From: Campanula takesimana
Taxonomy: Eukaryota; Streptophyta; Magnoliopsida; Asterales; Campanulaceae
Direction of reading: 5' to 3'
NCBI GenBank assembly: GCA_026119855.1
Contig: JAOWBW010000484.1
Location: 744,001 to 808,000 of the forward strand
Length of the DNA stretch: 64,000 bases
The stretch's first letter is position 1; the number at the start of each line of letters is the position of its first letter. Position numbers and translations under genes: made by a program. Below are positions 55,827 to 64,000 of this stretch, in pieces. The notes beneath the pieces are model-generated. The model was not told the origin of the DNA and did no database searches. It saw only the letters and a list, made by a program, of their open reading frames with translations.

Positions 55827-56373
55827 CCCAACACATCATTATGAGATGGAAAGAGTATGATGAAATCACCGTAGGCACTGACAGTTGTCCAAAGTTAAGG
55901 GTTGAGCATAGAATTTAACCCCTAATTTCTAGAAAGTTTTATCCCAAACCAAATGTCTATTTTTAAAAAACAATTATCTCAAAATATATTTCACCAAAAA
56001 AAAAAAATGATCACTTTATTATGTACTTGGATAACTAAAGATTTACAAAGTGGATAACAAGACTACGTATACATCATTTTCAAAAAAAAATAATATAAAC
56101 AAATAATATTAGAATGTTCGTTAATAAAATTTAAACGTTTGTTTTGCGGGAGAATTGTGTGTTTTGTATCATGTCAGTGTCATGTCAAAATCAAATCATT
56201 AACCTAAAGTCAATGCTCACGTGGTGCTTATGTGAATATGACATGGGCATGACATCACCCGTTAATTTTTTGACATTAGAAGTTAAAGAAGAAGTACATT
56301 TCATTATTAAATGACAAATTTAAGATTACGTTGATTATATTTTCACTAACGAGTATGTTCCATAACGTGAACA
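55827..56373. other. Intergenic region
   Basis: AT-rich, no gene or recognisable element seen. Confidence 0.5.
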
Positions 56374-56384
56374 CATATATGTTA

Positions 56385-57688
56385 GGAAACCTATAAAATT
56401 TACCACTGTACTATGAGGTTACCTACAGATTGCCACCGTACTTTATTTCCGTCAATTTTGTCACTGTACTATGATTTTCACCAACAAATCTTTCCTTATC
56501 TTTAATGACCGTTAAATTTTTAACACAACTGCTGATTAAGCAACATCTTTTGTTGACCGGACATCCTAATTCTTAAGAGGAAAATGATCCTCCAATTTAA
56601 AGAAAACGACAACGTTCAATTTCTTGGCTATTTTAACTTCAGAGTTCAGATCGTCATATCCCACTTTCTCATCCAAAAATCAAATTAAACATAAGAAATT
56701 GGGCATGAACTCTAGAGTTTTTTTTTCGCAGGCCACCACAAAATTAGGGCTTTCATCCTGAAAAATCCATTGCACGATTTGGGGGAAGGATCATGAATTC
56801 GAATGTGTTTATCTCCTCAATCGTATTGCTCATGAGTCTGAACCTAAGCTCGATTTGCGTCGCAAAAATGAAGGACGAACCGAATGCTATTTTATTGTTA
56901 GGGCTGCAATATTTCCACTAATTGTATTGTGTTCATCATGCTTCACCAAAAAAATTAGGGAAATCCACCACAAATGAGAGGTTTCATCTTCAATTATTGA
57001 TTACACATGAGTGATAACCTGAATTGGGTTAAACAGAAAGAGGAAATTATGAAGATAGAGTTAACGATTGGAACTGGAAAGGAGAGAAAGATTTTTTGAA
57101 AACAAGGAAGGGGGCATGAAATAGAGGAATGCGGACCATCCCCATTGATAACCAAGTATTATTCTCTTGATGAGCATGTATACTTAGATGCATCAACAAT
57201 TAAGCTTTTATAAATTAAAATACAGACGCACAGATTTAGGGATTCGAGAGTAGTGGATAGAATCGATTACTACAGTGTTTAAGCGTTTAGGACATGAGAT
57301 TTCAAACCTCAGGTCATCTTCGTCGTCAATCTTTCTGTATAATTTGATTTGAGAATAGGTTTATGCTGAAATAGCGATATGAGTTTTTTCTGTATAATTT
57401 GATTTAAGGATAGAGTTTTGGGGAGAAATAGCGACCTGAAATAAAGAATGGCGAGAAATTAAACGGTGTCGTTTCGTAAATTTAGAGTATCATTTTCCAT
57501 TTAAGAGGTCCAGTCAGTAAATGGAGTTGCACAATCATTAATTCTGTTAAAAAAATTAATGGCCCTTAGTAAAAAGGAAAGATTTATTGGTGTAAATCAT
57601 AGTACAGTGGCAAAATTGACGGAAATATAGTATGATGGCGAATTTGTAGGTAACCCCAAAGTACAGTGGTAAATTTTATAGTTTTCCC
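56385..57688. mobile_element. MULE-like element with long inverted ends
   Basis: Inverted ends of more than 100 bp starting GGAAACCTATAAAATTTACC at the left and, in reverse complement, GGAAAACTATAAAATTTACC at the right. A 9-11-bp duplication ending ATATATGTTA flanks it (56374-56384, 57689-57699). The duplication size fits Mutator-like elements. The interior (56560-57530) has no transposase and no long frame; it may hold captured sequence that I do not recognise. Confidence 0.85.
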
Positions 57689-57706
57689 CATATATGTTAT
57701 ACATAT

Positions 57707-58473
57707 TGTTGGGAATGGAGTCAAAACCAAGGAGAAGGTCAAAACCCGGAGTAGAAGGAGTCAAAACGGGAACGAAGCAAAAGGAGAAGATCCGGACGGA
57801 CCTCAACAAGGACCCGACCGGACCTCACTAAGGATCCGGCCGGACCACCTGAAAAACCCAATCGGACCAAAGGGATGGGTGGACTGCAGTTTGGCGTAGA
57901 AGCCTAGGAGGAGTTGTTCTTCTTTTGCTCAAAGGAAGAATAATGACGTGTGGTCATTATCCTTATCCAAGGATGATACTCCTTCTCCTTCTGTCCTACA
58001 ACTTCGGGTAAATTAGTTTCTTATCAGGATTAGGTTTTGGTATTCCTATAAATATATTGTGATAGCCACCTAAATATGGATACACTAGAAAAATTGCCAG
58101 AGAGAATCTGTGAGTCACAAAGAGGGCCAAGTGAGTGCTAGCCCTTACGGGGTGCCCTTAGGGGCATTCTATGGATGGGTAGAAGCATGTCTGTGGTTTT
58201 ATGAGTGATAGGAGTCTTTACATGGAGAATTTATCTCCTAGCAATATAGAGCATAGACTTTATTCTAAACAGACACAAATTGTGATATTAATGAAATATC
58301 CTGGCTTAGCAGTACCCCCAGATGTAGTCATTGTTGTGACGAACTCGGTTAACAAGTATTGTGTTCTTTTCTTGTTGATTACTTTTATGTTACTCGTATG
58401 CATGGTTGTTATGTCACCATTATAAGATTTATATGGGCAAGAACTGCACGAGTTTACTACAATCCCCCCAACA
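57707..58473 (+). repeat. Copia 5' LTR (another family)
   Basis: 767 bp, TGTTGGGAATGG to CCCCAACA, followed by a primer site TGGTACCAGAGCT (58476-58488). TATA box TATAAAT at 58047. GC words (GATCCGGACGGACC, GACCCGACCGGACC, GATCCGGCCGGACC) at 57788-57871. No matching 3' LTR is seen in the window. Confidence 0.85.
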
Positions 58474-59623
58474 ACTGGTACCAGAGCTTCCGGTTAGGAA
58501 GATCAGGGATGTTCGAATTGGATGGAAGACCGTTGCAAAAATCGGAATCAAAAGTTGCGAAGGATTCAGATGGTTCAATTTTCTGGATCCAAATAGGAAT
58601 ATGATTGCAAAGATCCGAATAGAATCGGGTTGCAAGGATTCAGATTTGCCAAGGTTCATTCAAGAAGTAGGGCATGGATCCAAGATCAGGGTTGCAGAAT
58701 CTAGTTGTTGCTAGGGTTTGCAGGGATCTAGATGGATCGTGTTATTGAGAATTTGTGGGTGCATTGATAATGGGCAGAGATAGATCGACATAGAAATTCG
58801 TTGGTGCGAATTTGGGCAACGGGTTTGGATTATGAAAGTTGCAAGAGAGTAAGATTCAATTTTTCCAGACTTTGATGAATGATTGATTGCATAGGTGTGC
58901 AGATCATGTGTAGACACAGGAAATAGACAAACGGGATACGTGCAGCAGATGTGCATAGTACGTGCAGCATGCGTGCAATACACGTATAAATTTCGCGCAA
59001 GTACAGCTTTTGTGCAGAAGACGTGCAGAGGGCGTGCAAAAAAGGTACAAAATATGTGCAGCAAGTGTATGGGGTATGAAGAAGTTACTTGATGTGCAGG
59101 AGAATTCAAAGGTGGAAGAGATACTTGATTGGCCATTGAGCAGCTAGGAGGAAGGTTGTGTGGTCGCCTTCGGCTGTGAGATGTGGAGAATTGACGTGGT
59201 AGCTAACTTGGTAGCTCGTGAGGCAGATGATGTTGTACACCACATACAGCATGTTTCGCATGGGTTGTTGCCTAGAATGCGTGGATGGCAGGGGCCGAGA
59301 TCGCCATGGTGGGAGAAATTTTTCCAGGAAAGGTATGTTGGTCAAAAGTTGGTTGTGAAGGCTAGCTAGCAAGAGAGACAACTTGGCCAACATGAGCGTT
59401 ATCCAGAACTAGTTGCAGATAGATTGCCTTGGTACACAGAAAGACCAAGATTGTGAAGGCACGCGGTCGAATAGGGGTTCATAGATAGAAACAAGGAACA
59501 TACGAGCGGAGATGATTGCATAGAGGTTCACTTTGGGAAGTGAAGACTCAGGGCAAGAAAAGTTTCTGGCAGTTATGTTGAAGACCTACGCTTCGCTTCA
59601 ACTCATTTGTATGGGCTTTATGT
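58474..59623 (+). mobile_element. Leader fragment of that copia element
   Basis: Sequence after the primer site with no recognisable gag or pol. It contains a GTGCAG-rich stretch (58889-59076) and ends where another LTR begins at 59624. Short frames here are not supported. Confidence 0.55.
58889..59076. repeat. GTGCA-word cluster
   Basis: About twelve GTGCA/GTGCAG words at intervals of 9-20 bp (for example GTGCAGCAGATGTGCATAGT and ACGTGCAGAGGGCGTGC). Too irregular for a simple tandem repeat. Confidence 0.7.
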
Positions 59624-60060
59624 GTTGGGTTTTGAGGGTCTTTGCGCAGCAGAAACGGCAATAAAATCAACAAAACCCATGAGCCCCTGGATCCATTCAT
59701 GATGATTAAATTAATAGGAAGATAAATTTATAATACTAACCGTTGTTGTGCGTTTAAAATTTTCGGATCTTCAAGTCTTCAAGCTTTATGATTTAATATT
59801 CTCCACGTTCTTCGAATCACGATCACAGGAACACGAACTTGAGATGCTAAAGAAAGCATCCTCTATGTGTATCCACACGCAAACGAATATCTAGAATGAT
59901 TCTAGAACTGGACTGCTAGATCCCATCATTAGAAAACACGTTTTTCTAATCTTAAAAGGCTATATGAATTTTCGTGTTCTTGAGCTTTTGATTCTCAATC
60001 TAGGCTCAAGAATATGTTTCTCAAACATATGTATTACCCATGAATAATGGCTGGTGAAAG
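59624..60060 (-). repeat. Truncated copia LTR, related to the 844 family
   Basis: Starts TGTTGGGTTTTGAGGGTC and follows the 844 LTR through recognisable blocks (GGATCCATTCAT, ATCACGATCACA, GTATCCACACGC, AAAACACGTTTTTCTAAT), but is clearly more diverged. It stops at 60060 where the element at 60061 begins, so the rest may lie beyond that insertion. Confidence 0.8.
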
Positions 60061-61574
60061 TGTTGGTAGTGGTGCCCTAGGCACCTTTAATAAACGTTGT
60101 AATTGTTATCATTTATTTCATATCAATAAAGAGATGTTTTGATTATTATTGTTGTTCATGTTTACTTATAATAATCCCCGTCCCTAGTACTTGTTAAGCA
60201 CTAGTATAAAGGCTAAATGATCATGGGATGATCATGTTAGATTTATGGGTACTTGTTTGGAACAAGATACTGGACATGACCCGCTGTATGAAATTTATGT
60301 CATGGTCTATGTCGTACATATATCTCATATTAGTTATGTCATTTGAATCCTTAGACATGAAGTTATTATAGTCTTCCACTTGATGAACATTGTGTTTGAC
60401 ATATTCAAACGCTACCTTAACACGGTAGTTATAAAGGGTATGATTGGCATAATCGGATTCCCGTTGGGAAGAATAATAAGCTAAATGGATTTGTCCCTCC
60501 ACGGAGAGATGTCAAGCTTGGGCCCCTAGAAGGAATGATGTTGATGAAATGTTCGGCCGGACTCAAATGGATTGATTGGATCAATAGCATTTGAATTATC
60601 AACATATTCGGAATCGAGAAAGTATTGAACAAAACAAGTTGACTGTTTGACCATGACTTGTGTTCAATGACATCGTGGACAAAGGGATTGTGACATATTC
60701 TAAAGGAATGCGAACTTGTATCTAGTTATACTATTTGGGTAGGTATGACGGTTTGCTAGAACCTAATCATATCTTATGGGACCATGTTTGAGCCCATTGC
60801 CAACTTAGTATAATCCTAGAGGGTCACACACAATAGAACGAATCTTAAATAAAAGGACTATATTGGAATTTAGGGTCGGAGGACTTCCAAGGAATTTCCT
60901 GAAAGTTCTGGGCCTCCTGGTCAACCAAGCGGGCGCTTGGGTTGCACCAGGCGGGCGCCTGAACAAGCCGGAAAAGAATTGGACTTTCTGTCCAAACAAG
61001 CGGGCGCCTGGGTAGGACCAGGCGGGCGCCCGGTATGCCGATTGGAAATTTCCTAATTCGATTAGGAATGGTTTTTGGCACAAGTTACCTATTTGGAATA
61101 GGTCTTAATTGTGTATAAAACACCAATTCGGCCAAACCATATTAACAAGTGCTTTTGTGAGTCTCAAAGAGTTTGAGAGAGGTTTTATTTTGTTCTAAGA
61201 TATCCTTGATTGAGGAACAAAATAATTCACAAATAAATTCCATATAGTTCTTTATTAAATTGTGAAAGTGTGTTTCATAATATTGGTCTAGCAACCAAGA
61301 TCAAAGAAGTTCCTTTGATATTCGTTCGAAGTGTGGATACCGCTAGAGGGTGAAAATCATCATCTTCAAAGTTCGTGTTCAAGCTTTGTGATCGTGATCA
61401 AGTCTTCAAATCTCCACCAAAGACCAAGAGAAAATTTGATAGCCATCAAGGGTTAGTTTTTCCTTTATTCATCATGTTGTATTTGATTTAATCATATGAA
61501 CGGATCCATGGGTTTGGGTTTCTTAAAATTTTAATTGCTAAATTCCGCTGCGCATGTTACTTGGAAACCCAACA
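60061..61574 (+). repeat. Copia 5' LTR
   Basis: 1,514 bp, TGTTGGTAGTGGTGCCC to AACCCAACA. TATA box TATAAAA at 61114-61120. The GC-word tract at 60930-61034 uses a different word (AAGCGGGCGCCTGG / CAGGCGGGCGCC) from its relatives at 1391 and 53053. Confidence 0.93.
60930..61034. repeat. GCGGGCGCC word tract in copia LTR
   Basis: Four words: AAGCGGGCGCTTGG, CAGGCGGGCGCCTG, AAGCGGGCGCCTGG and CAGGCGGGCGCCCGG, about 80 bp upstream of the TATA box. Confidence 0.85.
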
Positions 61575-61575
61575 G

Positions 61576-61587
61576 TGGTATCAGAGC
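61576..61587 (+). promoter_or_regulatory. Primer binding site (initiator Met tRNA)
   Basis: TGGTATCAGAGC one base after the LTR end. Confidence 0.95.
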
Positions 61588-63100
61588 CCCGTTCATGTTG
61601 ATTAATTCAATACTTGGATCATGTTGTGTGTATATAAATTGTTTATGTGCCAAGCATGATATGAATATTGGATTATATGATGTTTATGTGTTTTGTGATT
61701 TTATGTGGTTTATTGTTTTGCAACTTTAATCGCACGATTCAATCGCAATAAAAATTATGGTGGATTCTGAATTATTTCGATTATTGATTTTGATTGGATC
61801 AAAGTCTTAATAATCGAGGAAAAATAATTTTGAGACAAAATTTTCGAACTTTAAAATTCCATACTATTCTGGCCATTCAAGCGGGCGCCTGGTCTTTTGC
61901 AGGCGGGCGCTCGGTGGTCAAGATTTGTTCTGATTTTGGTTAAAATCTGAATATGAATTTTCGATAAATTCGACAAAACCAGTAACAGAACCAGTCCAGA
62001 CTTGTTGATCTGGAATGGGTTTTGGGTAGTTGGTTTGTGTGTGGATTTTGGGGTTTGATTTTCCTATTTGTTTTAGTCTTGTGATTCCTAGATTGGTTCA
62101 AGTTTTGGATGGCTAATCTGCGTTCATCGAGATTGTGTTTCCCAAAATTGATCGCAATCAAAGTTTCAAAGATAAAACGAAGTTAGAATTATGAAGAGTT
62201 CATAATTGCTAAAATTGAGAAACAAAGTTCTTGATTCAATGATTGGAGATCCATGTGGAATTGTGAATGCAATTGGCCTACGTTCATCGAGACCATCTAT
62301 TGCTTAGTTTCGGCCACATGGACTACTTTCTTGGTTTCTTGAATTAGTGCGGGATTGTGGTTGCCTAATGGCTTAGTTCGACCGCGCTTCTTGTTGTCTT
62401 GATTTGGAGATAATAACCAAAGTTGAAATAGTCTTATCCTCATAATTATAGAGAAACTAATGACACATAAATATCATGCTTAAATTAATGGAGATTAATT
62501 TAGTGGCTAAACTTGATGTGTAACATGTTTGTATTATGTGCTCATAAATGTGTTATATGCTATATGTGATGAACCTTCAAAGAAAGTTTTAAGTCTTTTA
62601 TTGCCATGCCATGATTAAAACACTTGTTAGTACATGAGTGATTTTAATGTAGATTCGCCCTAGCGAGATGCATTAAATTTGTTTATGTATGAGCAAGATA
62701 GATAGTGTGGGCACGCCCTAGCGGGACACATTAACTGTGCGTTTAAAATGGTTAGACTTAATTGGGCGTCAAAACAGTTTTGGGCCCAGGCAAAGATGAG
62801 GTTTAACATGCTTTTTGAAATTTGATTTCTTAAAGAATCTCATAAAAGGAACTAAGAGTCATATGAGATATGATTGACAAGAGTTGTCTACCTAATTAAT
62901 TTGATTTTGTGTAATCCGCTTTAGCGGACTTGAAATTAAATTAAAGTTGGATCTTAACCCATTTAAATTATATTATACATTGGATGTATATGAAGGTTAT
63001 ATAATTTAGTGGGAGTATTTTGTTTGAAAAATACATTATTTATCTCTTTAATGAAAATCGGTACTTATTAAATTTTGAAAATTTTGCATATTTGTAGATA
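61588..63100 (+). other. Copia leader with small hairpins and a GC-word pair
   Basis: Noncoding leader. GC words at 61877-61916 (AAGCGGGCGCCTGG, CAGGCGGGCGCTCGG). Hairpins with 4-base loops at 62655-62666 (TCGC CCTA GCGA), 62714-62723 (CGC CCTA GCG) and 62915-62928 (TCCGC TTTA GCGGA). Their places match hairpins in the leader of the 844-11132 element. Confidence 0.7.
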
Positions 63101-64000
63101 ATGACTAATAACACTCAATCAATGTCGTTGCGATCGATCCTTGAGAAGGATAAGCTCGAAGAGAATGGTACAAACTTTATGGATTGGATCCGTAGCATAA
63201 GAATTGTTCTTAGGCAAGAAGATAAGTTGTACATTCTCGATGGGCCTCTCCCCGCTGAACCACCGCCTACTGCCCCTAGGGTAGAAAGAGACAATTACAA
63301 GAAACATCGTAATGATTCTAGAGATGTAAGTTGTCTCATGCTTGCTGCTATGTGTTCAAAACTCCAACAAAGTTTGGAACATTTGGAAGCCTATGAGATA
63401 GGCGTGGAGTTGAGAACCATGTTTCAAGAGCAAGCTAGGCAAGAGAGGTACAAGACTATTGTTGCATTCACTACTAGTAAAATGAATGAAGGGCAACAAG
63501 TGAGTCCTCACTTTCTTAAAATGAAAGGTTATGTAGAGTACCTTGAGAAACTTGGCTATCCAATCCCATTGGAGCTAGCCACAGATCTCATTCTTAATTC
63601 ATTGCCTAAAAGTTATAATCAGTTTGTAATGAATTATAACATGCATGGAATGGATAAGAATCTCTCTGAGTTGCATGGGATGCTCAAAACTGCAGAGATG
63701 AAAATTGTGGAGAAAGGTTCTCCCGTGCTCTTGGTTCATGATGGGAAGAAGCCTGGTGCCAAAGGCAAGGGTAAGGCAAAAGTTGTCAAACCCAAGATAA
63801 GCAAGGCAAAGGTTGCCAAGACTTCTGAGGCAAAACCTGATTCACAAAAGGATGCAATCTGTTTTCATTGTCAAGAAATTAGTCATTGGAAACGTAATTG
63901 GAAGGCTTTCTTGGAAGAGCAAAAGAAGAAGAAGAGCAGCAAGGTTGCGTCGACTTCAGGTATCTATATGATAGATATTCTCCTTTCTACCACTGATTCT
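63101..64000 (+). CDS. Copia gag polyprotein, open to window end
   Basis: The frame from ATG 63101 is open for 300 codons and leaves the window. It begins with the copia gag pattern (SLRSILEKDKLEENGTNF, then DWIRSIRIVLRQEDKLYILD), continues through the UBN2/retrotransposon gag region (LATDLILNSLPKSYNQFVMN, MLKTAEMKIVEKGSPV) and a Lys-rich linker, and then has the knuckle. The knuckle (about 63859-63900) reads CFHCQEISHWKRNW: the Gly is Ser and the last Cys is Trp, so the CCHC site lacks a ligand. Gag coats element RNA in cytoplasmic particles; without the last Cys, RNA binding is probably weak. No stop is seen in this part. Confidence 0.9.
   Translation, partial: MTNNTQSMSLRSILEKDKLEENGTNFMDWIRSIRIVLRQEDKLYILDGPLPAEPPPTAPRVERDNYKKHRNDSRDVSCLMLAAMCSKLQQSLEHLEAYEIGVELRTMFQEQARQERYKTIVAFTTSKMNEGQQVSPHFLKMKGYVEYLEKLGYPIPLELATDLILNSLPKSYNQFVMNYNMHGMDKNLSELHGMLKTAEMKIVEKGSPVLLVHDGKKPGAKGKGKAKVVKPKISKAKVAKTSEAKPDSQKDAICFHCQEISHWKRNWKAFLEEQKKKKSSKVASTSGIYMIDILLSTTDS

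Larger units (their letters stand above)
60061..64000 (+). mobile_element. Ty1/copia element, plus orientation, running off the window
   Basis: Complete LTR (60061-61574), primer site, long leader and an open gag; the 3' part is outside the window. It is the same family as the element at 844-11132, but in the opposite orientation and with a better coding region. It inserted into the truncated LTR at 59624-60060. Confidence 0.92.

Noticed and set aside
59624..60060. 5' LTR of the element at 57707
   Set aside because: Its sequence is unrelated to 57707-58473 and matches the 844 family in the opposite orientation.

Overview
This is nuclear DNA from a flowering plant, most likely a eudicot: AT-rich intergenic sequence, introns with GT/AG borders, MULE, hAT, Stowaway and Harbinger DNA elements, Ty1/copia and Ty3/gypsy elements primed by initiator Met tRNA, and one host gene of a plant amino-acid-transporter family. 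The species cannot be named from the window.

The one host gene that looks intact is on the minus strand at 22180-34896. It is a ProT-subfamily (proline/betaine/GABA type) amino acid permease of 449 residues in eight exons. Its sixth intron is 10.16 kb long because a 9.45-kb gypsy element (22693-32142) and a Stowaway MITE sit in it, yet every exon border and the reading frame are preserved.

Layout. 1-843 and 11133-12040 are two halves of a MULE transposase, split by a copia element (844-11132, TSD TTAAG) that itself carries a gypsy solo LTR (4514-6604). 12778-16922 (minus) is a decayed Ulp1/C48 protease gene, convergent with the transposase and probably part of the same Kaonashi-type MULE; a hAT MITE interrupts it. 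Noncoding parts of this MULE are filled with a short ATAAGAC/GTCTTAT word. 18.2-22.2 kb holds a microsatellite, a duplicated MULE-like end and nested MITEs. 22.2-34.9 kb is the transporter with its guests. 35.9-38.0 kb is a MULE within a MULE, the outer one carrying a gene fragment. 38-41.5 kb is intergenic with a SINE and several MITEs. 41540-55491 is a Tnt1-like copia element opened twice: by a non-autonomous Athila/Tat-like LARD (42269-49231) and by a copia solo LTR (52512-53996). 56385-57688 is another MULE-like element. 57707-64000 is a pile of copia LTRs ending in a copia element whose gag is still open at the window edge.

The strongest unexplained signals are: (1) short GC-rich palindromic word tracts at a similar place, upstream of the TATA box, in four different copia LTR families, with a related tract in a gypsy solo LTR; (2) an array of about twenty small hairpins with compensatory arm changes in the gypsy leader; (3) covarying four-base-loop hairpins in the copia leader; (4) the ATAAGAC word field in the MULE. 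All were found by reading; none has been tested by alignment or folding.
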